Part shown: positions 19,162 through 28,380 of the stretch, piece by piece
How positions within the stretch are numbered: the stretch's first letter is position 1
Layout: each line of letters starts with the position of its first letter
Origin: Aquabacterium sp.
GTDB lineage: Bacteria; Pseudomonadota; Gammaproteobacteria; Burkholderiales; Burkholderiaceae_C
Assembly: GCA_029865965.1 (NCBI GenBank)
Contig: JARXAJ010000179.1
Location: 1 to 40,366 of the forward strand
Length of the DNA: 40,366 nt
Direction: 5' to 3'
The notes under the pieces: model-generated
Databases searched by the model: none
Seen by the model: only the letters and a program-made list of their open reading frames with translations
Told to the model about the DNA's origin: nothing
Program-made: the position numbers and the translations under genes

Positions 19162-20295
19162 TCAATAACCCCGATGTGACGCGAACGCATCGGTGTGGAA
19201 ATGGTGGTCGCCCCACAGCTCCTGCAGCACCCGGGCGCGCTTCATGAAGAAGCCGATCTCGAAGGCATCGGTCATGCCCATGCCGCCGTGCATCTGCACG
19301 CCTTCCTGCACGGCGGTGGTGGCGGTGCGGCCGGCGCGGGCCTTGGCCACAGCCACGGCCTTGCCGGCGGTGTGGATGTCGGCATCCAGTGCCTGCTGGG
19401 CGGCCATCACCGCCGCGCGGCTGATCTCCAGATCCGCATACAGCGTGGCAGCGCGGTGCTGCAACGCCTGGAATTCGCCGATCAACTTGCCGAACTGCTT
19501 GCGCTGCTTGATGTAGTCGACCGTGCGGGCAAACACCTCATCGGCCAGGCCCAGCAGCTCGGCAGCAACCGCGCAGCGGCCGGCATTGAGCGCGGCGGCC
19601 AGGGTGGCGGTGCCACCTTCCGGTGAACCGGGCGCGCCCAGCAACGCGTCGGCGCCCAGGCGCACCGATTGCAAACGCACCCGCGCGGCGTTGTGGGCAT
19701 CGACCATCACCGTGCGCTCGACCTGCACGCCGGCCGTGCCGGCGGCGACCAGGAACAACCCCGTGCCGGCATCGCCCACCCGGGCGGCGACGATGAACAG
19801 GTCGGCCACATGGCCGTCGAGCACCAGGGTCTTGCTGCCATCGAGCACCCAGCCGCTGCCGTCGGCCTGCGCGGTGGTGGCCAGGGCTTGCGGGCGGTGC
19901 TTGCCCGCTTCATCGACCGCCAGCGTGGCGATGGCCTGGGCGGCAGCCAGGCGCGGCAGCCAGGCGGCCTGCTGGGCGGGGCTGCCGGCCAGTGTCAGCG
20001 CCGTGGTGGCGACGATGCCAGAGGCCAGCAACGGGCTGGCGCAGAGCTGGTGGCCGATTTGCGCCATCAGCAGGCCGGCCTCGACATGGCCCAGGCCCAG
20101 GCCGCCGTGGGCCTCGGGCACCAGAACGCCGGTGTAGCCCATCTCGGCAAAGCGGGCCCACAGCGGGCGCGAGAAGCCGTCGGCATCGTTGCTGTCGCGC
20201 AGCTGGCGCAAGGCAGAGACGGGCGATTGCTCGGACAGGAAGTCGCGTGCGCTGTCGCGCAGCTGGGTCTGGTCGTCGGTGTGGATCAGCGCCAT
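19162..20295 (-). CDS. Acyl-CoA dehydrogenase, smaller subunit type
   Basis: 377 residues. The three-domain layout is visible: N-terminal helices (LRDSARDFLSEQSPVSALRQ), the FAPEAHGG-like VLVPEAHGGLGLGHVEAG, a poorly conserved central beta domain (DGSGWVLDGSKTLVLDGHVA), and the C-terminal helices with DYIKQRKQFGKLIGEFQALQ and QMHGGMGMTDAFEIGFFMKR. The usual central EPxAGSD signature is degenerate (VDEAGKHRP). It is encoded five bases after a larger, better conserved acyl-CoA dehydrogenase. Such pairs are known to form mixed alpha2beta2 enzymes in steroid and other ring-substrate pathways, so it may be the partner subunit. Flavin and substrate binding may be shared. Confidence 0.88.
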   Translation of the reverse strand: MALIHTDDQTQLRDSARDFLSEQSPVSALRQLRDSNDADGFSRPLWARFAEMGYTGVLVPEAHGGLGLGHVEAGLLMAQIGHQLCASPLLASGIVATTALTLAGSPAQQAAWLPRLAAAQAIATLAVDEAGKHRPQALATTAQADGSGWVLDGSKTLVLDGHVADLFIVAARVGDAGTGLFLVAAGTAGVQVERTVMVDAHNAARVRLQSVRLGADALLGAPGSPEGGTATLAAALNAGRCAVAAELLGLADEVFARTVDYIKQRKQFGKLIGEFQALQHRAATLYADLEISRAAVMAAQQALDADIHTAGKAVAVAKARAGRTATTAVQEGVQMHGGMGMTDAFEIGFFMKRARVLQELWGDHHFHTDAFASHRGY

Positions 20296-20299
20296 GGCA

Positions 20300-21553
20300 T
20301 CAGGCTCCGGGCAGTTCGAGGATGCGTTTGGCGACGACGTTCAACTGCACTTCGCTGGTGCCGCCCTCGATCGAATTGGCCTTGGTGCGCAGCCAGGTGC
20401 GGGCGCGGTCGCCATGGCGCGAGCGGTCGCTCTCCCATTCGAGTGCATCGGCGCCGAAGGCGCTCATCAGCAGCTCCCAGCGGCGCTTGTTGAGCTCGGC
20501 GCCGTAGTACTTCAGCATCGACGGCAGGGCCGGGTGGGCCTGCTTGCCGGCGGCCAGGTCGCCGGCGCGCTCCATCATCAGCCGGAAAGCGGCTTCGTCG
20601 ATCTCGAACTCGGCAATCTGCGCGCGCAGCAGCGGGTCGGCCAGGCGGCCCTGGGCGTCCAGGCCGATGGCGGCGGCGGCCTGCATGCCCAGCGGCTTGG
20701 CGGCAGCGCGGTCACCGATGCTGCCGATCATGGCGCGCTCATGGCCCAGCAGCACCTTGGCCACTTCCCAGCCCTTGTTCAACTCGCCCACCAGGTTGCG
20801 CTTGTCGACCCGCACGTTGTCGAAGAAGGTCTCGCAGAACGGGCTGGCGCCCGAGATCAGCGCAATCGGCTGGGTGCGCACACCCGGGCTGGCCATGTCG
20901 AACAGCACGAAGCTGATGCCGTTGTGCTTGCTATCGCTGCTGGTGCGCACCAGGCAGAAGATCCAGTCCGCCTTGTCGGCATAGCTGGTCCAGATCTTCT
21001 GGCCATTGACGCTGAAGTGGTCGCCGCGGTCCTCGGCCTTGGTGGCCAGGCTGGCCAGGTCGGACCCGGCATTGGGCTCGCTGTAGCCCTGGCACCAGCG
21101 GATCTCGCCACGGGCAATGGGCGGCAGGTGTTCGAGCTTCTGCGCCTCGGTGCCGAACTGCAGCAGTGCCGGGCCCAGCATCCAGATGCCGAAGCTGTTG
21201 AGCGGGCTGCGGCAGTTCAGCGCGCGCATCTCCTGCGCCAGCACCTTGGCCTGGGCATTGCCGAGCCCGCCGCCGCCATAGGCCCGGGGCCAGGTGGGCA
21301 CGGTCCAGCCGCGCGCGGCCATGCGGTCGAGCCACAGCTTTTGCGCCGGCATGCTGTAGCGGACGTTGCGGCCACCCCAGCAGACATCGTCCTCGCTGGC
21401 CATGGGCGTGCGCATCTCGGGCGGGCAGTTGGCCTGCAGCCAGGCCCGCGTCTCGGCGCGGAAGCCGGCCAGCTCGGGGGTGGTGTCCGCGCCATGGGCA
21501 GGGTGGGTGACAGCGTTGCCGGCTGCCGCATCGGCAGCGGTGGGTGTGGCCAT
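20300..21553 (-). CDS. Acyl-CoA dehydrogenase, larger subunit type
   Basis: 417 residues; start at 21553 with GGAGA upstream on the minus strand. It begins with a short hydrophilic leader, then PELAGFRAETRAWLQANCPP. The flavin region is canonical: CQGYSEPNAGSDLASLATKA and GDHFSVNGQKIWTSYADKAD. The C-terminal domain ends TKANSIEGGTSEVQLNVVAK. It should introduce the trans-2 double bond into an acyl-CoA, passing electrons to an electron-transfer flavoprotein not encoded here. First gene of a five-enzyme-plus-regulator operon, and five bases from the smaller dehydrogenase, with which it probably forms a complex. Confidence 0.92.
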   Translation of the reverse strand: MATPTAADAAAGNAVTHPAHGADTTPELAGFRAETRAWLQANCPPEMRTPMASEDDVCWGGRNVRYSMPAQKLWLDRMAARGWTVPTWPRAYGGGGLGNAQAKVLAQEMRALNCRSPLNSFGIWMLGPALLQFGTEAQKLEHLPPIARGEIRWCQGYSEPNAGSDLASLATKAEDRGDHFSVNGQKIWTSYADKADWIFCLVRTSSDSKHNGISFVLFDMASPGVRTQPIALISGASPFCETFFDNVRVDKRNLVGELNKGWEVAKVLLGHERAMIGSIGDRAAAKPLGMQAAAAIGLDAQGRLADPLLRAQIAEFEIDEAAFRLMMERAGDLAAGKQAHPALPSMLKYYGAELNKRRWELLMSAFGADALEWESDRSRHGDRARTWLRTKANSIEGGTSEVQLNVVAKRILELPGA

Positions 21554-21835
21554 GTCGGGGTGTCTCCAGGTGTCGGCGGCCTGCGTTGCGGGCCAGCCCA
21601 GGGCACAAACCCTGTTTTCGAAACTGTAGCCGACGCACCCGTCTTCCGCGATACACCCAGGGAAAACGATAGCGTACCCGGGCTTCGATCTCGGCGCATC
21701 ATGGCGGCCATAGCCGGCGGCATGCATCGCCGGCAGACAGGAGACAAAGCCGATGTCCGAAGCCAGGTTCGTGCGTTTTGGCGCACGCTTGCTGCACGTC
21801 TTGGTGGCTGGCGTCATGCCGGGCCGGGGCGTCTG
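21554..21835. promoter_or_regulatory. Divergent control region of catabolic and importer operons
   Basis: 282 bp separate the acyl-CoA dehydrogenase and permease start codons. Two dyads stand side by side: CAGGG-N6-CCCTG (21599-21614) and TTTCGAAA (21616-21623), followed by the only AT-richer stretch, around 21660. I could not pick convincing -35/-10 pairs. The dyads are candidate targets for the double TetR protein (29413) or the Crp/Fnr protein (14716). Confidence 0.45.
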
Positions 21836-22792
21836 ATGCGCAGCTACATCATCCGGCGCCTGCTGGCGCTGCTGCCCACGCTGATCCTGGCGAGCATCAT
21901 CGTGTTCGTCACCGTGCGTCTGATCCCCGGCGACGTGATCGACCTGATGCTCAGCCAGAACGACGTGGCCGCCGACAAGAAAAGCCGCGACCAGATCATT
22001 GCCGCGCTCGGCATGGACAAGCCGATGTGGCAGCAGTACTTCCACTGGATCTCGGCCATCGTGCTGCATGGCGACCTGGGCAATTCGCTGTGGCAGGGCA
22101 CGCCGGTCACCGAGCACCTGCGCGCCCGCCTGCCGGTCACTTTCCAGCTGGGCTTCATCGCGCTGATCGTGGGGCTGATCATCGCGCTGCCCATCGGCAT
22201 CTATTCGGCCGTGCGGCAAGACACGGCGGGCGACTACCTGGCCCGCAGCTTCTCCATCCTGCTGCTGGCCGTGCCCAGTTTCTGGCTGGGCACGATGGTG
22301 GTGGTGTTCCCGTCGATCTGGTGGGGCTGGTCGCCGTCGGTCGACTACGTGGCCTTCTTCACCGACCCTGCGGCCAACCTGTCGCAGATGCTGCTGCCGG
22401 GCATCGTGCTGGGCGCGGCGCTATCGGCCATCACCATGCGGCTGACCCGCACCATGATGCTGGAGGTGCTGCGGCAGGACTACATCCGCACCGCCTGGGC
22501 CAAGGGCCTGGGCGAGCGCCTGGTGATCGTGCGGCATGCGCTGCGCAACGCCATGATCCCGGTGGTCACGCTGGTGGGCCTGCAGGCGCCGCTGCTGATC
22601 GGCGGCGCGGTGATCATCGAGCAGATCTTCGTCATCCCCGGCATGGGCCTGCTGCTGCTGGACGCTGTGCAGCAGCGTGACTACCCCATCATCACCGGCG
22701 TGTTCCTGGTGGTCGGCGTGGCCGTGATGCTGATCAACCTGCTGGTCGACCTGAGCTACGGCTTCCTGGACCCCAAAGTCCGCATGCGCTGA
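21836..22792 (+). CDS. Oligopeptide/dipeptide-type ABC permease (DppB-like)
   Basis: 318 residues with six predicted membrane helices, the first right at the N terminus (MRSYIIRRLLALLPTLILAS). Typical family features are VRLIPGDVIDLML, DLGNSLWQGTPV and the cytoplasmic coupling (EAA) loop EVLRQDYIRTAWAKGLGERL. It forms half of the membrane channel of a family-5 (peptide/nickel/opine) importer together with the next gene, 12 bp downstream. Earlier in-frame codons reach back into the divergent operon but look non-coding, so I start at the ATG that opens the first membrane helix. Confidence 0.93.
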   Translation: MRSYIIRRLLALLPTLILASIIVFVTVRLIPGDVIDLMLSQNDVAADKKSRDQIIAALGMDKPMWQQYFHWISAIVLHGDLGNSLWQGTPVTEHLRARLPVTFQLGFIALIVGLIIALPIGIYSAVRQDTAGDYLARSFSILLLAVPSFWLGTMVVVFPSIWWGWSPSVDYVAFFTDPAANLSQMLLPGIVLGAALSAITMRLTRTMMLEVLRQDYIRTAWAKGLGERLVIVRHALRNAMIPVVTLVGLQAPLLIGGAVIIEQIFVIPGMGLLLLDAVQQRDYPIITGVFLVVGVAVMLINLLVDLSYGFLDPKVRMR

Positions 22793-22804
22793 GGAACCCA
22801 CACC

Positions 22805-23686
22805 ATGAGCGCCGTTCTTCCCCTTCCTGCCGCCAAGCGGCCCAGCAACAGCTTCCTGGCCCGGCTGTGGCGCGACAAACCACTGGGCACGGTGGGCGGC
22901 CTGGTGCTGCTGCTGTTCGTGGTGGTGGGCGTGTTCGCGCCCTGGATCTCGCCCTACGACTACAACGACATCGCCCCGCTCGACCGCATGCAGGGGCCCA
23001 GCTGGGCGCACTGGTTCGGCACCGACAACCTGGGGCGCGACGTGCTGTCGCGCTGCATCTATGGCGCCCAGCTGTCGGTGATCATCGGCTGCTCGGCCGC
23101 GGCGCTGGCCACGCTGATCTCGGCCGTGGTGGGCATCGTCAGCGGCTACTTCGGCGGCAAGGTCGACATGGCGGTGCAGCGGGTGGTCGACGCCTGGATG
23201 AGCTTCCCCGACCTGATCGTGCTGATCGTCGTGGTGTCGGTGCTCGGCCCGGGCATGCCGCAGATCATCTTCACCCTGGGGCTGCTGCTGGGCATAGGTG
23301 GGTCGCGCATCGTGCGGTCGGCCGTGGTGTCGGTGCGCGAGCACATGTATGTGCATGCGGCGCAGAGCATCGGCGCGGGCACGCTGCGCATCCTGTGGCG
23401 CCATGTGCTGCCCAATGTGCTGCCGCCGATCATCGTGCTGTTCACCACCCGCGTGGGCTCGGTGATCCTGGCCGAGTCGGGTCTCAGCTTCCTGGGCCTG
23501 GGCGTGCCGCCGCCGGCACCCACCTGGGGGTCGATGCTGTCGGGCAGCGGGCGCACCTACATGTTCCAGGGGCCCTGGCTGGCCCTGGCACCCGGCCTGT
23601 GCCTGACGGCGGTGGTCTACGCCACCAATGTGTTCGGTGATGCGCTGCGCGATCTGCTCGACCCGCGCATGCGGGGCACCCGATGA
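22805..23686 (+). CDS. Oligopeptide/dipeptide-type ABC permease (DppC-like)
   Basis: 293 residues. A cytoplasmic N terminus leads to the first helix (GTVGGLVLLLFVVVGVFAPW), the conserved GTDNLGRDVLSRCIYGAQLS, four to five further helices and the EAA loop REHMYVHAAQSIGAGTLRIL. It ends NVFGDALRDLLDPRMRGTR. Second half of the import channel. The last codons and stop lie in the first unit of a 26-bp tandem repeat (23663-23760), so the C terminus may vary between strains. Ribosome site GAGGAA lies before the ATG. Confidence 0.93.
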   Translation: MSAVLPLPAAKRPSNSFLARLWRDKPLGTVGGLVLLLFVVVGVFAPWISPYDYNDIAPLDRMQGPSWAHWFGTDNLGRDVLSRCIYGAQLSVIIGCSAAALATLISAVVGIVSGYFGGKVDMAVQRVVDAWMSFPDLIVLIVVVSVLGPGMPQIIFTLGLLLGIGGSRIVRSAVVSVREHMYVHAAQSIGAGTLRILWRHVLPNVLPPIIVLFTTRVGSVILAESGLSFLGLGVPPPAPTWGSMLSGSGRTYMFQGPWLALAPGLCLTAVVYATNVFGDALRDLLDPRMRGTR

Positions 23687-23760
23687 CACCGCGGATGCGA
23701 GACACCCGATGACACCGCGCATGCGGGGCACCCGATAAAACCGCGCATGCGCGCCACCCC
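23663..23760 (+). repeat. 26-bp tandem repeat spanning the permease stop codon
   Basis: Four head-to-tail units start at 23663, 23689, 23715 and 23741 (the last is partial, about 20 bp). Each is CCGCGCATGCGGGGC followed by ACCCGATGACA, with one to three changes. Unit 1 encodes the permease C terminus PRMRGTR and its stop; units 2-4 are untranslated and lie before the binding-protein gene. The core CGCATGCG is self-complementary. Confidence 0.85.
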
Positions 23761-23811
23761 TTGACCCCATAACAACCAGCCCGCAGCTGCGGGCACACGT
23801 CAGGAGACACC

Positions 23812-25530
23812 ATGGTCCGACTGCACACACCGCACCGCCTGGCCGCGCTGGCCACGGCCGCCCTGCTGGCCACCGCGCCCGCCTGGGCCCAGGCGCCAGC
23901 CGCCAAGGCCCCGGCCGAGAAGCCGCAGTACGGCGGCACGCTCAGCATCGGCAACGTGTACTACACCGTGTCGCCGCTCAGCTTCGACGTGGCCGACTGG
24001 CCCTGGAAGCACAACCAGGACACCGGCCTGGTCTATGAGCAGCTGTTTGCCGCCGACCTGAGCAAGGCCAAGCGCAACGGCGGCCCCTTCCCGTTCCAGA
24101 GCGATGCCTTCCTGCCGCCGCAGGGCATCCGCGGTGAACTGGCCGAGAAGTGGGAACTGAAGCAGAACCCGTGGCGCCTGGAAGTGCAGTTGCGCAAGGG
24201 CATCATGTTCCCGGCCAAGCAGGGGGTGATGGCCGCGCGCGAGATGACCGCCGAAGACGTGGTCTACAGCTTCGACCGCATCAACAAGAGCCCCAAGAAG
24301 ATCGCCGGCTACTTCGACCATGTGGACAAGGTGGAAGCCACGGGCAAGCACACGGTGGTGTTCACCTACAAGAACTACAACGCCGAGTACGACTACCGCT
24401 TCGGCTGGGGCTACTACTCGGCCATCATGCCCAAGGAGGTGGTGGCCGCCGGCGCGCAGGACTGGAAGAACGCCAACGGCACCGGCCCCTTCCTGATGGA
24501 CAACTACATCCAGGGCAACTCGCTCACCTTCAAGAAGAACCCGACCTACTGGGACAGCGAGACCATCGGCGGGCAGGCCTACAAGCTGCCGTTCGCCGAC
24601 AGCATCACCTACCGCTTCATCAAGGATGAGGCCACCATGACCACCGCCCTGCGCACCGGCAAGGTCGACGTGCTGGAGGCCATCCGCTGGAGCTCGGCCG
24701 ACGAGCTCAAGAAGCAGGTGCCCAAGCTGCAGTGGAGCAAGTACCTGGCCATGGGCGGCATGTTCGTGGCGTTGCGGGTCGACCAGAAGCCGTTCGACGA
24801 CATCCGCGTTCGCCATGCCTTGAACATGGCCGTCAACAAGCAGGAGATCATCAAGGCCTACTGGGGCGGCAATGCCGAGATGCTGGGCTTCCCGATGCAC
24901 CCCACCTGGGTGGGCTACTACGAGCCGCTGGAGCAGATGCCCGACGCGGTGAAGCAGTTGTTCGTCTACAACCCCACCAAGGCCAAGGCGCTGCTGGCCG
25001 AGGCCGGCTACCCCAACGGCTTCACCTTCAAGACGCAAACCACGTCGGCCAGCACCGACAACGACCTGCTGGCCATGGTGGCCGCCTACCTGGCCAAGGT
25101 GGGCGTGAAGATGGAAATCCAGGTGATGGAGTACCCGGCCTTCATGTCGGCCATGGGCACCAAGACCAACACGCCGGGCTACTTCATGTTCACCGGGGCC
25201 ACCAACCCCACCACGTCGCTGCGCAAGAACTTCCTCAAGGGCCAGTACTGGAACCCATCGCAGTACAGCGACCCGGAGTTCGACAAGAAGATGGCCGAGG
25301 TCTATGCCGAGCCCGACGAGCGGGTGCGCCAGATCAAGGCCAAGCTGATGACGCGCGAGATCCTGGAGAAGGCGCCCTACCTGTGGCTGCCCACCCAGTA
25401 CGGCTACACCGCCTGGTGGCCGTGGGTCAAGAACTACGGCGGTGAGTTGCGCGCCGGCAGCGAGCGGCCCACCCCCATCCATGCGCGGATGTGGGTCGAC
25501 CAGGAGATGAAGAAAAAGATGGGTTTCTGA
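23812..25530 (+). CDS. ABC importer substrate-binding protein (family 5), copy 1
   Basis: 572 residues. Signal peptide MVRLHTPHRLAALATAALLA ends near PAWAQ. The mature protein has the SBP family-5 features: a start-of-domain KPQYGGTLSIGNVYY, WELKQNPWRLEVQLRKGIMF, MTAEDVVYSFDRI, NGTGPFLMDNYIQGN and RVDQKPFDDIRVRHALNMAV. It captures the substrate in the periplasm and delivers it to the permease pair. It is longer than the usual 500-540 residues and rich in aromatic residues. AGGAGA before the ATG. It is followed 20 bp later by a close paralogue, so the importer probably has two alternative binding proteins. The ligand could be a peptide or another amphipathic compound. Confidence 0.92.
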   Translation: MVRLHTPHRLAALATAALLATAPAWAQAPAAKAPAEKPQYGGTLSIGNVYYTVSPLSFDVADWPWKHNQDTGLVYEQLFAADLSKAKRNGGPFPFQSDAFLPPQGIRGELAEKWELKQNPWRLEVQLRKGIMFPAKQGVMAAREMTAEDVVYSFDRINKSPKKIAGYFDHVDKVEATGKHTVVFTYKNYNAEYDYRFGWGYYSAIMPKEVVAAGAQDWKNANGTGPFLMDNYIQGNSLTFKKNPTYWDSETIGGQAYKLPFADSITYRFIKDEATMTTALRTGKVDVLEAIRWSSADELKKQVPKLQWSKYLAMGGMFVALRVDQKPFDDIRVRHALNMAVNKQEIIKAYWGGNAEMLGFPMHPTWVGYYEPLEQMPDAVKQLFVYNPTKAKALLAEAGYPNGFTFKTQTTSASTDNDLLAMVAAYLAKVGVKMEIQVMEYPAFMSAMGTKTNTPGYFMFTGATNPTTSLRKNFLKGQYWNPSQYSDPEFDKKMAEVYAEPDERVRQIKAKLMTREILEKAPYLWLPTQYGYTAWWPWVKNYGGELRAGSERPTPIHARMWVDQEMKKKMGF

Positions 25531-25550
25531 GCAACCAGACGGAGACAGCC

Positions 25551-27254
25551 ATGAAAAAACTTGCGACAGCGCTCACCACGGTTCTGGTGCTGGCGGGCGC
25601 GGCACAGGCCCAGCCCAAGCCGGCGGCGGCAGCGGCCGAGAAGCCGCAGTACGGCGGCGCGTTGAGCGTGGCGAACGTGTACTACACGATCTCGCCGCTC
25701 ACCTTCGACTCGATCGACTGGGCCTGGAAGTTCAACCAGGACACCGGCCTGGTCTATGAGCAGCTGTTCGTGGCCGACCTGTCCAAAGCCAAGCGCAACG
25801 GCGGCAAGTATCCGTTCGTCTCCGATTCCTTCCTGCCACCCGACAGCCTGCGCGGCGAGCTGGCCGAGAAGTGGGAGCTCAAGCAGAACCCGTGGCGTCT
25901 GGAAGTGCAGTTGCGCAAGGGCATCATGTGGCCGGCCAAGCCCGGCGTGATGGCCGCGCGCGAGCTGACGTCCGATGACGTGGTCTACAGCTTCGAGCGC
26001 GTCAACAAGAGCGCCAAGAAGATCCCCACGTACTTCGACCATGTCAGCCGCATCGAGGTGACGGGCAAGCATGCGTTCACGATGCACTTCAGCACCTACA
26101 ACGCCGAATGGGATTACCGCTGGGGCTGGGGCTACTACTCGGCCATCGTGCCGAAAGAGGTGATGGAAGGCCCGGGATCGAAGGACTGGAAGAACGTCAC
26201 CGGCACCGGCCCGTATGCCCTCACGAACTACGTGCAGGGCAACCAGATGACGTTCACGAAGAACGCCGCCTACTGGGACAGCGAGACCATCGGCGGCGAG
26301 AAGTACAAGCTGCCGTTTGCCGACACCATCACCTACCGCTACATCAAGGACGAGAGCACCGCGCTGACGGCGCTGCGCACCGGCAAGATCGACATCATGG
26401 AGTCGGTGCGCTGGAGCGCGGTCGATGAACTCAAGAAGAGCGCGCCCAAGCTGCAGTGGAACAAGTTCATCAGCAACAACGGCAGCTACATCACCCTGCG
26501 CACCGACCAGAAACCGTTTGACGACCCGCGCGTGCGGCGGGCGCTGAACCTGGCCGTCAACAAGCCCGAGATCATCAAGACCTATTACGGCGGCAATGCC
26601 GAGATGCTGGGCTTCCCCATGCATTCCAGCTGGGTCGGCTACTACGAGGCGCTGGCCGACATGCCCGAGTCGGTGCGTGAGCTGTACGTCTACAACCCCG
26701 CCAAGGCCAAGGCCCTGCTGGCCGAAGCCGGCTACCCCAACGGCTTCAGCTTCAAGGCCCAGACCTCATCGGCCAGCCTGGACAACGACCTGCTGGCGAT
26801 GGTGGCGGCCTACCTGGCCAAGGTGGGGGTGAAGATGGAGATCCAGGTGATGGAGTACTCCGCCTACCTGTCGGCCATGACCACCAAGACCAATGCGGCG
26901 GGCTACTTCCTGCAGGCGGGGCTGAACAACCCCACCACGTCGCTGCGCAAGACCTTCGTCAGCAAGCAGACCTGGAACCCGTCGCAGCACAGCGACCCCG
27001 AGTTCGACAAGAAGATGGCCGAGGTCTATGCCGAGCCCGACGAGCGGGTGCGCCAGATCAAGGTCAAGCTGATGGTGCGCGAGATCCTCGACAAGGCGCC
27101 GCACATCTTCCTGCCCGCGCCGGTGGTCTACAGCGCCTGGTGGCCCTGGGTGAAGAACTACGGCGGCGAGCTGCGCGCCGGCGCCGACCGCCCCGGCCCG
27201 ATCCACGCCCGGGTGTGGGTCGATCAGGCCATGAAGAAGCAAATGGGGTATTGA
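25551..27254 (+). CDS. ABC importer substrate-binding protein (family 5), copy 2
   Basis: 567 residues, collinear with copy 1 over the whole mature length and, by eye, identical at well over half of positions. Its signal peptide is different (MKKLATALTTVLVLAGAAQA). Shared blocks include NQDTGLVYEQLF, LAEKWELKQNPWRLEVQLRK and EFDKKMAEVYAEPDERVRQI; a run of 64 bases is identical between copies (25276-25339 and 27000-27063), which suggests recent gene conversion. Differences cluster in the central and late ligand-facing region (for example GGMFVALRVDQKP against NGSYITLRTDQKP), which would fit different ligand preference. GGAG lies before the ATG. A hairpin repeat follows directly after the stop. 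Confidence 0.92.
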   Translation: MKKLATALTTVLVLAGAAQAQPKPAAAAAEKPQYGGALSVANVYYTISPLTFDSIDWAWKFNQDTGLVYEQLFVADLSKAKRNGGKYPFVSDSFLPPDSLRGELAEKWELKQNPWRLEVQLRKGIMWPAKPGVMAARELTSDDVVYSFERVNKSAKKIPTYFDHVSRIEVTGKHAFTMHFSTYNAEWDYRWGWGYYSAIVPKEVMEGPGSKDWKNVTGTGPYALTNYVQGNQMTFTKNAAYWDSETIGGEKYKLPFADTITYRYIKDESTALTALRTGKIDIMESVRWSAVDELKKSAPKLQWNKFISNNGSYITLRTDQKPFDDPRVRRALNLAVNKPEIIKTYYGGNAEMLGFPMHSSWVGYYEALADMPESVRELYVYNPAKAKALLAEAGYPNGFSFKAQTSSASLDNDLLAMVAAYLAKVGVKMEIQVMEYSAYLSAMTTKTNAAGYFLQAGLNNPTTSLRKTFVSKQTWNPSQHSDPEFDKKMAEVYAEPDERVRQIKVKLMVREILDKAPHIFLPAPVVYSAWWPWVKNYGGELRAGADRPGPIHARVWVDQAMKKQMGY

Positions 27255-27256
27255 CT

Positions 27257-27325
27257 CCCCCCGAAGCGCCTGCGGCGCTCCCCCCAGGGGGCAACCCCAG
27301 CGGCCCGGCAAAGCCGGTTCCGCGG
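27257..27325 (+). repeat. Stop-proximal hairpin repeat, copy 2
   Basis: It starts three bases after the stop of the second binding-protein gene: CCCCCCGAAGCGCC, stem TGCGGCGC, CCCCCCAGGGGGC, then CGGCCCGGCAAAGCCGG. It has the same block order and orientation relative to the upstream gene as copy 1 (19087-19160). It lies within the importer operon, before the first ATPase gene. Confidence 0.6.
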
Positions 27326-27354
27326 CGTTTGCTCGGTTAGGTCACGGCCTGCGA

Positions 27355-28380
27355 ATGGATCCTCGAATGTCAACTCCGCTGCTTGAAGTCAAGAACCTCA
27401 CCACCCGCTTCCGCACCGAGCGCGGCGAGCTCACCGCCGTCGACGACGTCAGCTTCAGCGTGGCCCCCGGGCAGACGCTGGCCATCGTCGGTGAATCCGG
27501 CTCGGGCAAGAGCGTCACCGCGCTGTCGTTGATGCGGCTGATCCCCGACCCGCCGGGGCGCATCACCAACGGGCAGATCCTGTTCGAGGGGCAGGATCTG
27601 CTGAAGCTGACGGATGCCCAGATGCGCGACATCCGCGGCAACCGCATCGCGATGATCTTCCAGGAGCCGATGAGCAGCCTGAACCCGTCGCTGACCGTGG
27701 GCATGCAGATCGCCGAGCCGGTGAACCTGCACCGCAAGATGCCCTGGACCCAGGCCTACGAGGTGGCCAAGGGCCTGCTGGACAAGGTGCGCATCCCCGA
27801 CGCCGCCAGCCGGCTGCAGACCTGGCCGCACCAGTACAGCGGCGGCATGCGCCAGCGCACCATGATCGCCATGGCGCTGGCCTGCCAGCCCAAGCTGATC
27901 GTTGCCGACGAGCCCACCACCGCGCTGGACGTGACGGTGCAGGCCCAGATCCTCGACCTGCTGAAGGAGCTGACCCGCGAGACCGGCGCCGCGCTGATCC
28001 TGATCACCCATGACCTGGGCGTCGTGGCGCGCTATGCCGACCACGTGGCGGTGATGTACGGCGGGCGCATCGTCGAGCAGGCCGAAGCCGGTGCGCTGTA
28101 TGCCCAACCGCGCCACCCCTACACCCGTGGCCTGCTGGCATCGATCCCGCGGCTCGACAGCAACGCCGGCCAGCGCCTGGTGCCGATCACCGGCCAGCCG
28201 CCCGACCTGGCGCGCCTGCCGCCGGGTTGCGCCTTTGCACCGCGCTGCCAGCATGCCGATGCGCAGTGCAGCGCCAGCCGGCCGCTGCTGCGCACGCTGG
28301 AGCCCGGCCACATGGCCGCCTGCCACCACGACCACGCCATCGACGCCGTTCTGCAGCCACTCCAAGCCCATGCCGCCTGA
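27355..28380 (+). CDS. Oligopeptide-type ABC ATPase (OppD/DppD-like)
   Basis: 341 residues; an ATG at 27367 (MSTPLLEV) is an equally good start, and neither has a clear ribosome site. Walker A is GESGSGKS, the Q loop is [11 protein letters not shown], the signature is YSGGMRQR, Walker B is [13 protein letters not shown] and the switch His is in [10 protein letters not shown]. The C-terminal extension [14 protein letters not shown] carries the cysteine cluster conserved in OppD/DppD proteins. It powers the importer with the next gene, whose start overlaps this stop region by 11 bases. Confidence 0.95.
   Translation: MDPRMSTPLLEVKNLTTRFRTERGELTAVDDVSFSVAPGQTLAIVGESGSGKSVTALSLMRLIPDPPGRITNGQILFEGQDLLKLTDAQMRDIRGNRIAMIFQEPMSSLNPSLTVGMQIAEPVNLHRKMPWTQAYEVAKGLLDKVRIPDAASRLQTWPHQYSGGMRQRTMIAMALACQPKLIVADEPTTALDVTVQAQILDLLKELTRETGAALILITHDLGVVARYADHVAVMYGGRIVEQAEAGALYAQPRHPYTRGLLASIPRLDSNAGQRLVPITGQPPDLARLPPGCAFAPRCQHADAQCSASRPLLRTLEPGHMAACHHDHAIDAVLQPLQAHAA

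Noticed and set aside
16841-19168. A very long plus-strand open frame (775 codons) opposite the hydratase/dehydrogenase gene
   Set aside because: It is rich in His, Gln, Gly and Arg without family motifs, as expected for an antisense shadow of a GC-rich gene; the minus-strand protein has complete catalytic motifs.
20300-22219. Longer reading of the large acyl-CoA dehydrogenase starting near 22219
   Set aside because: The extension overlaps the permease gene and lacks family similarity; the ATG at 21553 has a ribosome site and the normal length.
23663-23760. Possible CRISPR array
   Set aside because: The units are directly adjacent, with no unique spacers, and derive from the permease gene end; it is a simple tandem repeat.
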